DNA from: an uncultured Flavobacteriaceae bacterium
Lineage (GTDB): Bacteria; Bacteroidota; Bacteroidia; Flavobacteriales; Flavobacteriaceae
NCBI GenBank assembly: GCA_938011315.1
Contig: CALLUG010000051.1
Span: 1-35,055 of the forward strand
Direction of reading: 5' to 3'
Length of the DNA stretch: 35,055 nt
The notes below the pieces were generated by a model. The model did not search any database. It was given only the letters and a program-made list of their open reading frames with translations, and was not told where the DNA came from. A program made the translations under genes and the position numbers. Positions 18,457 to 28,900 of the stretch are shown piece after piece (within the stretch, counting starts at the first letter, position 1; every line of letters begins with the position of its first letter).

Positions 18457-20253
18457 ATGAAAAATATTAGAAATTTCTGTATTATAGCGCACATTGATCA
18501 TGGTAAAAGCACGCTAGCAGATCGATTATTAGACTTTACAGGGTCTGTTTCTGAAAGAGAAAAGCAAGATCAACTACTCGACAATATGGATTTGGAACGT
18601 GAGCGTGGTATTACTATAAAATCTCATGCCATTCAAATGGATTATACGTTCGAAGGTGAACATTATGTGCTTAACTTAATTGATACTCCTGGACATGTCG
18701 ATTTTTCTTACGAAGTGTCTCGATCTATTGCTGCTTGTGAAGGCGCATTACTAATTGTAGATGCCGCACAAAGTATACAAGCTCAAACAATATCTAATTT
18801 GTATTTGGCATTAGAAAACGATTTAGAAATTATACCCGTGTTAAATAAGGTCGATTTACCAAGCGCAAATCCCGAAGAAGTTACCGATGATATTGTTGAT
18901 TTATTAGGCTGTGATCCTGAAGAAGTAATCCATGCTAGTGGAAAAACAGGTTTTGGGGTCGATACCATTCTAGAAGCTGTAATAAAACGTATTCCAGAAC
19001 CCAAAGGCGATCCAAAAGCACCCTTACAAGCTTTAATATTCGATTCTGTTTATAACACGTTTAGAGGCATAGAAACTTACTTTAGAGTGTTTGATGGTGA
19101 GATAAAAAAAGGTCAAAAAATAAAATTTGTTGCCACAGGAAAAGATTACTTTGCAGATGAAGTAGGTACCTTGAAGCTCGAACAAGTTGTAAAACAAACT
19201 ATAAAAGCAGGAGATGTAGGCTACTTAATAACAGGAATAAAAACAGCTAAAGAAGTTAAAGTAGGTGATACTATTACTGATTTTGCAAACCCTACTACAA
19301 ACATTGTCGAAGGCTTTGAAGATGTCAAACCAATGGTATTTGCAGGCATTTATCCTGTAGATACTGAAGATTACGAAGAGTTGCGTAACTCTATGGAGAA
19401 GCTACAACTTAATGATGCCTCATTGGTATTTACGCCAGAAAGTTCTGCTGCACTTGGTTTTGGTTTTCGTTGTGGGTTTTTAGGAATGTTGCATATGGAA
19501 ATCATACAAGAACGTTTAGAGCGCGAGTTTAATATGACTGTAATTACTACCGTTCCTAATGTATCTTATTTTGCATATACTCACAAAAACCCCGACACCC
19601 AAATTATTGTAAACAATCCTTCGGACTTACCAGACCCATCGAGTATTAATCGTGTAGAAGAGCCTTTTATAAAAGCTACTATTATCACAAAATCCGATTT
19701 TGTTGGTAACGTTATGTCCCTTTGTATTGAAAAACGTGGTCAAATTGTGAACCAAAACTACCTAACTCCAGAACGCGTAGAGTTAACTTTTGAAATGCCA
19801 CTTGCAGAAATCGTTTTTGACTTCTACGATCGTTTAAAGACAGTCTCAAAAGGATATGCCTCTTTCGATTATTCTCCTATTGGAATGAAAGTGTCTAAAC
19901 TGGTTCGTCTAGATATTTTATTAAACGCGCAACCTGTCGATGCACTTTCAGCCTTAATACACGCCGATAACGCACAATCTATAGGAAGGAAAATGTGCGA
20001 AAAATTACGAGAGTTAATTCCAAGACAACAATTTGATATTCCTATACAAGCTGCTATTGGGGCTAAAATTATTTCCAGAGAAACTATAAAAGCACTGCGT
20101 AAAGATGTGACTGCTAAGTGCTATGGTGGAGATATTTCGCGTAAACGAAAACTACTTGAAAAACAAAAAAAAGGAAAAAAACGTATGCGGCAGGTTGGTA
20201 ATGTAGAGATACCACAACAAGCCTTTATGGCTGTTTTAAAATTGAATGATTAA
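18457..20253 (+). CDS. lepA: Elongation factor 4 (LepA), translational GTPase
   Basis: A 598-residue translational GTPase with the LepA domain order. G1 is AHIDHGKST (11-19), switch I has GITIKSH (51-57), G3 is DTPGH (76-80) and G4 is NKVD (130-133). The EF-G-like domains follow, including [14 protein letters not shown]. The LepA-specific C-terminal domain ends [25 protein letters not shown]. Family length is about 600, so it is complete. It acts on ribosomes in the cytoplasm and is thought to back-translocate or remodel stalled or assembling ribosomes. It has its own promoter and ends facing the giant T9SS gene, with a bidirectional hairpin between them. Confidence 0.98.
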   Translation: MKNIRNFCIIAHIDHGKSTLADRLLDFTGSVSEREKQDQLLDNMDLERERGITIKSHAIQMDYTFEGEHYVLNLIDTPGHVDFSYEVSRSIAACEGALLIVDAAQSIQAQTISNLYLALENDLEIIPVLNKVDLPSANPEEVTDDIVDLLGCDPEEVIHASGKTGFGVDTILEAVIKRIPEPKGDPKAPLQALIFDSVYNTFRGIETYFRVFDGEIKKGQKIKFVATGKDYFADEVGTLKLEQVVKQTIKAGDVGYLITGIKTAKEVKVGDTITDFANPTTNIVEGFEDVKPMVFAGIYPVDTEDYEELRNSMEKLQLNDASLVFTPESSAALGFGFRCGFLGMLHMEIIQERLEREFNMTVITTVPNVSYFAYTHKNPDTQIIVNNPSDLPDPSSINRVEEPFIKATIITKSDFVGNVMSLCIEKRGQIVNQNYLTPERVELTFEMPLAEIVFDFYDRLKTVSKGYASFDYSPIGMKVSKLVRLDILLNAQPVDALSALIHADNAQSIGRKMCEKLRELIPRQQFDIPIQAAIGAKIISRETIKALRKDVTAKCYGGDISRKRKLLEKQKKGKKRMRQVGNVEIPQQAFMAVLKLND

Positions 20254-20473
20254 AACTCATTGAGCAGCCTTTGTCCTTTTTTATTGCCATCCTCTTATTA
20301 GTATCTAAGTCTTAAATTTAAGCCTTGCTACACAACAAGTCTAAGCTACAAAATTAAGAAAACATGTGCCTTTCTTCAATAAAGATTATAGCAAAAAGAT
20401 TCGGTTTGCTTAGTGTTTGGTATTACAATATAAAGGCATTTTTTTTGCTAAAAAGACTTAAATTATTACAATT

Positions 20474-20512
20474 AAAAAAGAGACTATTCTGTTTTAAAAT
20501 AGTCTCTTTTTT
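20474..20512. terminator. Bidirectional terminator between lepA and the T9SS gene
   Basis: A 14-base perfect stem (AAAAAAGAGACTAT at 20474-20487 with its complement at 20499-20512), an 11-base loop and T-runs on both sides. It lies between convergent genes, so it can stop transcription in both directions. The remainder of 20254-20473 is AT-rich with no gene I can support. Confidence 0.85.
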
Positions 20513-20529
20513 TAGCTTCTATTCTTTGT

Positions 20530-23500
20530 TTATCGTCTTAAAGTAAAGTGAGATCTAAACTGCCTTCTTACACCATCTTTAGGCTCATCAAATTCTATCG
20601 TAAACCAGTAGTCATTTGTAGGCAATAACTCGCCTCCAACAGTACCGTCCCAACCCGGGCCATCAGGTGTTATTTGAGCTAATAGTTTTCCAAACCTATC
20701 AAACACAAAAACCTCAGCATTAAGCACTGCACCACCCTCAGGGATATTCCAAGTGTCGTTAAAACCATCATTATTTGGTGTAAAGAATCTTGGGAAATCT
20801 ATAATAGTAACTGTATTAGACGCCAAAACATCGCAATTTTGTATGTCTCTTACTAAAACTATAAATTGCCCTAAGGGTAAGTCTGTAAATATCGGTGAGG
20901 ACTGCCAAACAATATTGTCTATACTGAACTCATACGTTCCACTACCTTCTACAGTAACTTCTATCGTTGCATTGTCTGAAAATGCAGGTGTGGTAACTTC
21001 TACACTAATACTCTCTGGCGGGAATGAACCTATAACACTTGTTGTTGCAGGAATAGTACAGCCTGTAAGAATATTTGTTGCTAATACAGTATAGTCACCA
21101 ACAGCTGTTGGTGTAAAGGTTGGTTGTGTTTCGCCCACTATTAGATTTGCCGCTCGGGGGTCTGTTCCTCGAAACCATTGAAAGGTAAATTCTGCTGAAC
21201 TTAATTGGGTGTCAATAGGTAGTGTAGGTAAAAATGTTGGCTCTTGGGCTGGTACTGGATTTTCATCTGAGGACAAGCATAATACATATTGATCTTCTAT
21301 ACCAATCTCAGGCACAGGATTTACAATTAAGGTAATTGGCACAACTTGTGCACAAGCATTAGTTGTTGGGGTAACTCTTACGAAAATAGTTTGGCTTACT
21401 GCAACAGTATTGGTAAATGCTGTTACATCGTTTATGGTATTGGTATTTCCTGCTAACGCATCTGCTTGAATTTCATAGTAAACAAAGGTAAAATCGGCTC
21501 TGTTTAACCCGTTTAAAATATCGGTCTCGCCTCTAGTAAGGTCAAAGGTGTCAAAGCCGTCATTATCGACTTCACACTCTTCAATACCTGTAGGATTTAA
21601 GTTTAGATTTGCAAATAATATTGTTTCTAGCGTTAATGTGGTTATAGATTCGCATCCATTTGTTGCTGTGGCAACTACAAGTATATCTGTGTTTAATTGA
21701 GTACTGGTATAATTGGTTGGATCAAGGATTGGGTTGTTTGTATCAATATCCAATTGGGATTCAAAATACGCTAAACTAATAGAGGTATCACCTGCAGTAA
21801 TCATTGCTTCACGAATTGTTAAATCGTAAACTGTACTTGTTTGGTCACTACACATCGTAATACTGTCTGGAGCCGAAACGACAGGATTTTGGTTTACAAC
21901 TAGTTGAAAACTCATATCGGTATTAAAACATTCATCTGCATCGGCTAGTCCATTGCCATTAGTATCAAACTGCGATCTTACAAAGATAGTTTGTGGATTT
22001 GTGGTATTGGTAAAGGGACTTACTAAGGCACCTACATTATTTTGTGCGTCTGCTAGGCTTAAATGGTAGCTAATAAGTAATGTTGCTGTTTGTGCGCCGA
22101 TAACTTCGCTGTCTTTCACACTTAAATCGAATGAGGCGTTAGTACCATCGTCACTACATAATACGCTATCGGTAATTGTATTGTTTGCTGGTAATGGGTT
22201 TACTGTTAGCGTAATATGCCTCCCTAATCCTAAACAAGCATTGACATCATCGCTATCTACACGAACATAAATGTTTTGGTTATTTGGAAAGTTTGCGTTT
22301 CTATGGTTAGAGATGTCTGGTATTGCGTTTATTTCTGCTGCAGCATCGGCTTGGCTTTCGTAATAGGTTACGGTAATGCTTTGTCCTGCTGGAAACAGGC
22401 TAACAATTTGTGGGGTTGCACTGCTAAAATCGAATGCTGCAACACCGTTAGTATTATCGCCATCAACAAGATCATCATCACAAACTTCAAATTCTAAATT
22501 AAAACTTGTAGGGATTTGAGTAGTTCCTACCATTAGGTTGATTTGGGAAGTTCTAATACAACCTTCTGTAGATTCTATTCTAGCAAACACAACACTATTG
22601 AGAGGTGTTGGGTTAGGGTAATTAATAATGTTTGTGATTTGGTCGGCAACTAAGCCTGTATCTGCTTCAGATTGCGTTAAATAGTAACTAAATGTTTCGT
22701 TTACGGAATTTGTAGATATTAATGTATTGGCCTGTGTGAGATTAAATAAAGAAATTCCATCAGTATCATCATCACACTGTTCTAAGTCTACAATTGCGTT
22801 TACAACTGGTAGAGGATTAACCACTAAATTAAACGCCGTTGTGGCAAAGCAAGCTATGTTAGCATTATTTTCTATTCTTGCAAATATGGGTTGTGGAGTT
22901 GTGGTATTTGTAATTGGTGCTGTAATGTTTGTTCCTGCGGTTCCTAAATCTGCTTCTGCTTGGCTTAGATAAAACGTAACGTTAAAGTTAGCTGCTGATT
23001 GCGCTCCTAGTACTTCGTTTACCCGTGTGGATAAGTCAAATACCACTTGCCCATTAGTATCATCACCATCTGTAGCGTCATCGCAGAGAGCGAAATCTGC
23101 CGGTGTATTTGCCACAGGCATGGTTTGTACTTCAATATTGAAGCTTGTAAGGTTAAAACAAGTTTGGGTGGCATCTGCTATACGCATCCATATGGTTTCT
23201 TGTTGTAAGGTGTTACTGTAAGGTAGTGTTAAGGGGTTTTGATTTGTTTGAGCATCGGCCTGTGTTGCATGAAAACTTATAGGAAAGTTTCCTGCTGCCT
23301 GACCCCCTAATACGAGGTTGGTGTTATTAGTGAAATCAAACACTTCTACCAAATCGTTATCCGTCTCGCAAATGAGAATATCTTGGGGTGTGCTTGCTAT
23401 TAAAGGCAGAGGGTTAACCACTAAATTAAAAGATGTCGTAGCAAAACAGTTTACATTAGCATTATTTTCTATCCTCGCAAATACAACTTGTGGGTTGGTT

Positions 23501-25704
23501 GTATTTGTGATTGGGGTTGTGATGTCTGTACCTGCTGTTCCTGAGTCTGCCTCTGCTTGACTTAGGTAAAACGTAACATCAAAATTAGCCGCAGACTGTG
23601 CGCCTAAAACATTATTTATTTGTGTCGATAAATCAAACGTCGTTTGACCATTTGTATCATCGCCATCTGTAGCATCATCGCAAAGCGCAAAGTCTGCTGG
23701 AGTATTTGCTATGGGCATAGTTTGCACTTCAATATCAAAACTTACCACTTCAAAACAAGCTTGAGACGCATCTGCGATACGCATCCAGATAGTTTCTTGT
23801 TGTAGGGTGTTGCTGTAGGGCAATGTCAATGGATTTTGATTTGTTTGTGCATCGGTCTGTGTTGCATGGAAACTTATAGGGAAATTTGCTGCCGCTTGCC
23901 CTCCTAATACTAGGTTAGTGTTATTCGTAAAGTCAAACACTTCTACCAAATCGTTATCTGTCTCGCAAATAAAAATATCTTGTGGAGCACTGGCTACTAC
24001 AGGAAGTGTAATCACATTTAAGTTAAAAGATGTTGTGGCAAAACAACCTGTATTAGCATTATTTTCTATCCTCGCAAATATCGTTTGTGGGTTGGTTGTA
24101 TTTGTAAACGGGGTTGTGATGTCTGTACCTGCTGTTCCTAAATCTGCCTCTGCTTGACTTAGGTAAAACGTAACATCAAAATTAGCTGCAGACTGTGCGC
24201 CTAAAACATTATTTATTTGTGTCGATAAATCGAATGTTGTTTGACCATTTGTATCGTCGCCATCTGTAGCATCGTCGCAAAGCGCAAAGTCTGCTGGAGT
24301 ATTTGCTATGGGCATAGTTTGCACTTCAATATCAAAACTTACCACTTCAAAACAAGTTTGTGTAGCATCTGCTATACGCATCCATATAGTTTCTTGTTGT
24401 AAGGTGTTACTATAAGGGAGTGTAAGTGGGTTTTGGTTAGTTTGCGCATCAGCTTGTGTCGCATGGAAGCTTACAGGAAAATTTATTCCCGATTGCCCCC
24501 CTAATATTAAATTAGTGTTATTCGTAAAATCAAACACTTCTACGAAATCTGTATCCGTCTCACAAATAACAATGTCTTGTGGGGCTGCTGCTATAACTGG
24601 TGGCACCGTAAATTCAATAAAAACTTGATCTGTAGACATACATCCACTTGCAATCAAAACTTCAGATCTATATAAGCCGTCAGTAGTAACAGATAGTGTT
24701 GGGTTTGTTTCGCCTGCTAATAATACACCATCTCTAAACCAGCTATAAACAGCACCTGCCGTTGATAGGGTTGCATCTAAGATAATAGGCTGACCATCGC
24801 ATCCTGGGTTACCTCCTGCTATAGTAAAATCGTCACCTAAATCTCCTCCAACATTAAAACTTCCTGCTTCTATAAAAATTGCAGAGTCAAATGCTGAATC
24901 TCCTTGATCTGCAACAATTAATCTAATTTCGTATTCAACATTTGGAATAACAGTTGCGCTTGCAGTTAGTACAGCTGTTCTACCTCCATAATTGGTTTCT
25001 CCTACATCATAACCTCCAAAAAAAGGAATGTTAGCATCACAATTGGGAGCTCCTGCTGGATTGTTAATTAAAGATGAGTTATTTATATTAGTTACGTTTA
25101 TAGGAGTACCATCTGGCAATACAGCTAAATTTATAAAATTTGCTGTTCCTACTTGTCGCAATAAAAAAGCAAAACCATCTGCAAACATGCATTCTGTCAT
25201 GCCATCATATTCTTCTGAAGCCATTAAAAACCGAAAATCAATAGTATCGATAAGTGGTGTGAAATTAAAGTTAATAAATGTAGCATCTTGAGTTCCTCCA
25301 ATTCCAATAGCAGCTTCTAAATCTGTATCGCCGGGCAATCCATTCATATTACTAATAATATTGCCAGGACCTGTGCTTGTGTTCCCTGCCGAAAAAGCGA
25401 ATCCAGTAGTTAATACAACGCCTTCCGAAAAAGGAAAGTTACTTCCTGCTGGAGTTCTAAAATAGCCGTAACTTTTTGTCATTAAATCTGTAGGGTTTCC
25501 ACTAACTTGAAAGGAAAAATTATTTACTTCAGAGCACTCACCTGAAATTAAAATATCCTCAATAAGCTGCTGAGGACCAAAGCTAGATTGTGGATCTGCA
25601 GCGTTGTTAATATTAATTATTTGAGCTTGAATTTTTAAACTAAAAAAAACAAAGCAAAAACAGATTAACAAAATTTTATTTGTGCTTAGTAATAATTTTT
25701 TCAT
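20530..25704 (-). CDS. Giant secreted repeat protein with T9SS type B C-terminal domain
   Basis: A 1724-residue protein. Signal peptide 1-28 (ending LKIQAQ). Residues about 35-290 match the 'choice-of-anchor L' domain (GYFRTPAGSNFPFSEGVVL, FRFLMASEEYDG, MFADGFAFLL). A short Ig/PKD-like module follows at about 295-365. Residues 370-966 are three tandem 199-residue repeats, each with two halves (PQDI.ICETD and ADFALCDDATDGDDTNGQ). About 967-1480 holds more diverged units with C-D-D-D-x-D-G motifs. The last about 85 residues (FFTPNNDGFNDTWNIP, FDRFGKLLAQI, GWDGTVGGELLPTNDYWF) form the gliding-associated type B sorting domain read by the type IX secretion system. It is probably surface-attached or released, perhaps an adhesin. 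Candidate promoter TATATTTA at 25744-25751; 3' hairpin at 20474-20512. Confidence 0.9.
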   Translation of the reverse strand: MKKLLLSTNKILLICFCFVFFSLKIQAQIININNAADPQSSFGPQQLIEDILISGECSEVNNFSFQVSGNPTDLMTKSYGYFRTPAGSNFPFSEGVVLTTGFAFSAGNTSTGPGNIISNMNGLPGDTDLEAAIGIGGTQDATFINFNFTPLIDTIDFRFLMASEEYDGMTECMFADGFAFLLRQVGTANFINLAVLPDGTPINVTNINNSSLINNPAGAPNCDANIPFFGGYDVGETNYGGRTAVLTASATVIPNVEYEIRLIVADQGDSAFDSAIFIEAGSFNVGGDLGDDFTIAGGNPGCDGQPIILDATLSTAGAVYSWFRDGVLLAGETNPTLSVTTDGLYRSEVLIASGCMSTDQVFIEFTVPPVIAAAPQDIVICETDTDFVEVFDFTNNTNLILGGQSGINFPVSFHATQADAQTNQNPLTLPYSNTLQQETIWMRIADATQTCFEVVSFDIEVQTMPIANTPADFALCDDATDGDDTNGQTTFDLSTQINNVLGAQSAANFDVTFYLSQAEADLGTAGTDITTPFTNTTNPQTIFARIENNANTGCFATTSFNLNVITLPVVASAPQDIFICETDNDLVEVFDFTNNTNLVLGGQAAANFPISFHATQTDAQTNQNPLTLPYSNTLQQETIWMRIADASQACFEVVSFDIEVQTMPIANTPADFALCDDATDGDDTNGQTTFDLSTQINNVLGAQSAANFDVTFYLSQAEADSGTAGTDITTPITNTTNPQVVFARIENNANVNCFATTSFNLVVNPLPLIASTPQDILICETDNDLVEVFDFTNNTNLVLGGQAAGNFPISFHATQADAQTNQNPLTLPYSNTLQQETIWMRIADATQTCFNLTSFNIEVQTMPVANTPADFALCDDATDGDDTNGQVVFDLSTRVNEVLGAQSAANFNVTFYLSQAEADLGTAGTNITAPITNTTTPQPIFARIENNANIACFATTAFNLVVNPLPVVNAIVDLEQCDDDTDGISLFNLTQANTLISTNSVNETFSYYLTQSEADTGLVADQITNIINYPNPTPLNSVVFARIESTEGCIRTSQINLMVGTTQIPTSFNLEFEVCDDDLVDGDNTNGVAAFDFSSATPQIVSLFPAGQSITVTYYESQADAAAEINAIPDISNHRNANFPNNQNIYVRVDSDDVNACLGLGRHITLTVNPLPANNTITDSVLCSDDGTNASFDLSVKDSEVIGAQTATLLISYHLSLADAQNNVGALVSPFTNTTNPQTIFVRSQFDTNGNGLADADECFNTDMSFQLVVNQNPVVSAPDSITMCSDQTSTVYDLTIREAMITAGDTSISLAYFESQLDIDTNNPILDPTNYTSTQLNTDILVVATATNGCESITTLTLETILFANLNLNPTGIEECEVDNDGFDTFDLTRGETDILNGLNRADFTFVYYEIQADALAGNTNTINDVTAFTNTVAVSQTIFVRVTPTTNACAQVVPITLIVNPVPEIGIEDQYVLCLSSDENPVPAQEPTFLPTLPIDTQLSSAEFTFQWFRGTDPRAANLIVGETQPTFTPTAVGDYTVLATNILTGCTIPATTSVIGSFPPESISVEVTTPAFSDNATIEVTVEGSGTYEFSIDNIVWQSSPIFTDLPLGQFIVLVRDIQNCDVLASNTVTIIDFPRFFTPNNDGFNDTWNIPEGGAVLNAEVFVFDRFGKLLAQITPDGPGWDGTVGGELLPTNDYWFTIEFDEPKDGVRRQFRSHFTLRR
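22807..24597 (-). repeat. Three tandem 597-bp coding repeats (199 residues each)
   Basis: Equivalent bases at 23321, 23918 and 24515 (gtgttatt before the ICETD-coding stretch) are exactly 597 apart, so the units are in register: roughly 24001-24597, 23404-24000 and 22807-23403 in coding order. Units 1 and 2 are nearly identical over their second halves at nucleotide level (compare 24040-24350 with 23440-23750), while unit 3 is more diverged there but close to unit 2 in its first half. Confidence 0.92.
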
Positions 25705-25743
25705 ACATCAATATTTTTTTTTAAAAATTTTCTTTTTTTCAAG

Positions 25744-25751
25744 TAAATATA
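25744..25751 (-). promoter_or_regulatory. Weak candidate -7 element of the T9SS gene
   Basis: The minus strand reads TATATTTA, one mismatch from TAnnTTTG, 39 bases before the ATG at 25704. A TTG (aaacTTGtaaat) lies about 18 bases upstream, a good -33 distance. Confidence 0.35.
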
Positions 25752-25781
25752 GCAATTCTATATTATTTACAAGTTTATTTT

Positions 25782-25902
25782 TATAATTTGTTCTAAAACG
25801 AGTAATAATACTTACATAACGCTCATTTTTTTTCGTATATTGTATCTCATTTTAAATATGAATCTTTAATTCACAAAAAATCTAAATGTTAGCCATTCCC
25901 CC
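25782..25902 (-). repeat. Dispersed palindromic repeat, copy C (inverted)
   Basis: The reverse complement gives the same order as copy B: a G-rich motif (complement of 25890-25902, gggggaatggcta), then GTGAATT, AAAATGAGATACAATATACG (complement of 25834-25853) and ACTCGTTTTAGAACAAATTAT (complement of 25783-25803). It occupies the 362-base gap between the TonB-receptor gene end (26067) and the T9SS gene start (25704). The stretch 25903-26000 shows nothing recognisable and is followed by a terminator. Confidence 0.5.
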
Positions 25903-26000
25903 ATATTTGACTTAGAGCTATAAAGTCTTTAACTAACCTCCTTTTTAGCCCTTAGTAAAATTGTTTTAATACACTATAAAATTTCACAATGAGTCGAAAT

Positions 26001-26037
26001 AAAAAATCGTCTAAAAAAATTTCTTAGACGACTTTTT
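26001..26037 (-). terminator. Terminator of the GLPGLI/TonB-receptor genes
   Basis: TCGTCTAA (26007-26014) pairs with TTAGACGA (26024-26031), with A-run and T-run flanks on both sides. It lies 30 bases after the stop of the receptor gene and separates it from the downstream T9SS gene. Confidence 0.8.
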
Positions 26038-26066
26038 AATTTTTATCAGTTTTTTGCTTCAATATT

Positions 26067-28865
26067 TTACAACTCGTATCTAAGCCTAAACGTAATGTAT
26101 CGTGGTTGTATAAATGTTTCGTTTACATTTACAGAAAATGCACTTGATGTAGTTCTGGTTCTAGACGCTGTATCTAGTAGATTTGTTGCTTTTATTTCGT
26201 ACTCCCATCTAGAGTCATTATTTTTTTTATATGATAGTGAAGCATCCCAAAAATCGAATGTGTTTAAGGTTCTGTCATCATCACTTAATCTAGTATAACT
26301 GTAATTGGTTTTAAAGGTTAAGGATTTAAAAATATAAGCATCAAATTGTATTGATGGTGCATTAGTAAAGAACTGTGTACGACGACCTCCTTGATCATTA
26401 TCTGCTATAGAGTAGTTGTAGGCTAACTGTACATTAGGTGCTTTTCTAAAATTAGTTCGTAGTCTTGCTGTATAAGTTTGATTGTAATTTTCGTTAACCG
26501 ATGGTCGTCCTTGAATGAGTTGACTAAATCTATTGTAACTAAAATTGGCTCTAAGTGTTGCTTGAACTTTTTTGATTGTACGTTGGTAACTCCCAAATGC
26601 CGTTAGCGATTCGTTATCTAGAGTTGAATTAAATGGTGTACGTGTCCTTACTACACTTGAAAAATCTGTTTGGCTTTGGACTTGATCTATACTCTTTCTG
26701 TAATTTATGAACCCAAACACATTCGTGTAATTAAATAAATTGAAGCTACTGTAATTTACATTAATATTATGAGATAAGGCATTTTCTAATTCTGGATTGC
26801 CAGAAAATATAGAGTTAAAATTATTTAGTACAATCCCTCTAGCAAACTGGTTTACGTCATTAAACTGTGTTTGTACGTCATATCTTAATCTAATACTCTC
26901 ACTCTTTTTTAATTGAATTCGAGCGGTAAAATCTGGTAAGATTCTAAAAAAATCGTCATCAAATTCTTCGCCAAACTGTCTGTTGTTAACATTGTAAGAA
27001 TGCAGTTTAAATCCTGGAGTTAATGTAAATATTCCTGTTTTTAGTTGGTAATGAAACCCAGCGTATAAGTCTGTAAAATTATATTCTATATTATTGGTAT
27101 CTAGCCCGTCATTTATAATAGGTGTAGGATTAAATCTAGGGTCATTTCTACTTGTTCCTAGGTTTTGAAAAAAATCAGAATCCAAATCTTGCTGGCTTGA
27201 AATAACTCCTAATGTTAAGTTAATATTACTCTTGTCGTTTAGTACGTTCCAATAGTCCAACTTACTGTCTAATTGGTTTGTTTTTACACGGCGTTCCTGA
27301 GAAATATTATAATTGGTTAAGCTTCTATCTAAACCCAAACCAAGTGCTGTAGCATCAAATGCGTCTGGATCGTCAAGCAGATCGTTGGGGTCTGACGGGT
27401 TATCATTATTTAATGGATTGTTTTCCAAAAGGGCATTATAAAAAGGATCTTCGTCCTGAAGTAGATATTGAGCAGAAAAAGCAAAGGTATTATTTTCGTT
27501 TAAAGTATAGTAATAATTAAGGCTTTGGGTAATGCTATACGGCGTTGACTCCTCAAACTCGTTTGTATTTCCTGTTACAGAAGATGAAAACCCTTGGTCT
27601 TGGGAGTTATCGCTTATTCTAGTTTGAATATCGTATTCTAATTGGTTTCTAAAGTTGGGTTTATACTTAGCACTAAGCTTAAACAAACCAATATCGCCTC
27701 GTTGTCTTGTTGTGCTTTCTGTATTTTCGTCTGGAGGCGTTTGAGTCGATTCATCTTGTGGCGTATTGGGGTCATCTTCAAACTGAACAAATTGAGATGA
27801 ACTTACCTCTCGTGTATCTACACGACTTCCAGAAAAGATTGCGAAACCACTTAAATCTAATGCTTTTGTTGGGGAGTAACTAAAGTTTGTTGCAGCTAAG
27901 CTTGTATTAACGTCAAGGGCACTATTATTTTGTATGGCTAAAAATCCAATACCGTTATTTCCTAAGTTAATACTAGTACCGCTATTATTGCTGGGTGCTC
28001 TAAAGCCGCCTCCAAAAGTAGAAACATCTCGTCTAGACAACACAACCTCCCCTATATTATTTAGATCTCCAATAATATTAAGGCTGTATTTTGGACTGTA
28101 ATAAAACAATTTAGGTTGAAATAAATAAAGACCATCATCGTTTGATACGCCACCGCCTGCGGTAATATCTCCAAACCAAAAATTTTCTTTTCCCTTTTTT
28201 AATTTTATGTTTAATGCGACATTGTCTGAGTTGTCTTGTACCCCTCGTAACTGTCCTATTTCTGCAAAGTTTTTTAACACTTCTACTTTATCGACTGAAT
28301 TTGCAGGAATGCTTTTTGTTCCTAATTTAGTATCGCCATCAAAAAAATCTTTCCCATTAACCATTAGCTTTGATACTGTTTTCCCTTCGACCTCAACCTC
28401 TCCAGCTTCGTTAACTTCTACTCCTGGCAAATTTTTTAATACATCACCCAGCTTTCTATCCGTTGGTTTTTTAAATGAGTCTGCGTTATAGGTTATTGTA
28501 TCTCCACTAATTTTTACAGGAATTTCATAGACTAATTCGACAGCTTCAAGACTATTGTCTTCTTTTAAAACAAAACTTTTAGTGATGTCTGTCGCTTTAG
28601 TTAACAACTCTTCTTCAAGTGTTTTATAACCAATATAACTTACCTGAATGTTGTAGGTGGTATTCTTCTTTAAAACTAGCTTAAATTTCCCTGCTTCATT
28701 AGTAATTCCGTAAGACTCTAGCTCGCTTGTTGCTTTGTTTATAGCAATAACATTAGCTAACTCTAGAGCGCTCCCTGTACTATCTTTTACAGTACCTTCT
28801 ACTTTAATTTGCGCAAAGGTTTGCCCTGTTATTGCTAAAAGCATAGCGATTAATAAGTGTTTCAT
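26067..28865 (-). CDS. TonB-dependent receptor, GLPGLI-associated
   Basis: A 932-residue outer-membrane protein: signal peptide 1-18 (ending GQTFA), carboxypeptidase-regulatory-like domain at about 20-105 (VEGTVKDSTGSALELANV, SYIGYKTLEE), plug at about 115-245 (VLKNLPGVEVNEAGEVEVEG, KLMVNGKDFF, VDKVEVLKNF) and a long barrel rich in Tyr, Asn and Phe. There is no SusC-type signature and no SusD partner, so it is not a polysaccharide-locus receptor of the usual sort. It starts 35 bases after the stop of the upstream GLPGLI gene, which suggests co-transcription. Receptors of this shape next to GLPGLI proteins are a common pairing in Flavobacteria as far as I know; the substrate is unknown. Confidence 0.88.
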   Translation of the reverse strand: MKHLLIAMLLAITGQTFAQIKVEGTVKDSTGSALELANVIAINKATSELESYGITNEAGKFKLVLKKNTTYNIQVSYIGYKTLEEELLTKATDITKSFVLKEDNSLEAVELVYEIPVKISGDTITYNADSFKKPTDRKLGDVLKNLPGVEVNEAGEVEVEGKTVSKLMVNGKDFFDGDTKLGTKSIPANSVDKVEVLKNFAEIGQLRGVQDNSDNVALNIKLKKGKENFWFGDITAGGGVSNDDGLYLFQPKLFYYSPKYSLNIIGDLNNIGEVVLSRRDVSTFGGGFRAPSNNSGTSINLGNNGIGFLAIQNNSALDVNTSLAATNFSYSPTKALDLSGFAIFSGSRVDTREVSSSQFVQFEDDPNTPQDESTQTPPDENTESTTRQRGDIGLFKLSAKYKPNFRNQLEYDIQTRISDNSQDQGFSSSVTGNTNEFEESTPYSITQSLNYYYTLNENNTFAFSAQYLLQDEDPFYNALLENNPLNNDNPSDPNDLLDDPDAFDATALGLGLDRSLTNYNISQERRVKTNQLDSKLDYWNVLNDKSNINLTLGVISSQQDLDSDFFQNLGTSRNDPRFNPTPIINDGLDTNNIEYNFTDLYAGFHYQLKTGIFTLTPGFKLHSYNVNNRQFGEEFDDDFFRILPDFTARIQLKKSESIRLRYDVQTQFNDVNQFARGIVLNNFNSIFSGNPELENALSHNINVNYSSFNLFNYTNVFGFINYRKSIDQVQSQTDFSSVVRTRTPFNSTLDNESLTAFGSYQRTIKKVQATLRANFSYNRFSQLIQGRPSVNENYNQTYTARLRTNFRKAPNVQLAYNYSIADNDQGGRRTQFFTNAPSIQFDAYIFKSLTFKTNYSYTRLSDDDRTLNTFDFWDASLSYKKNNDSRWEYEIKATNLLDTASRTRTTSSAFSVNVNETFIQPRYITFRLRYEL

Positions 28866-28900
28866 TATATTTTAGGTTAATTTGGTATTATAGATATACA

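Noticed and set aside
20364-20546. A 60-codon open frame on the plus strand after lepA
   Set aside because: It runs through the terminator hairpin at 20474-20512 and into the end of the T9SS gene, and its product is low-complexity Lys/Leu/Phe.
22276-24157. Several plus-strand open frames of 64-81 codons opposite the T9SS gene
   Set aside because: They are antisense to the tandem repeats, recur with the repeat period, and look like by-products of the coding strand composition.
22807-24597. Regular direct repeats considered as a possible CRISPR array
   Set aside because: The period is 597 bp, fully coding and in frame; there are no short repeats with unique spacers and no cas genes.
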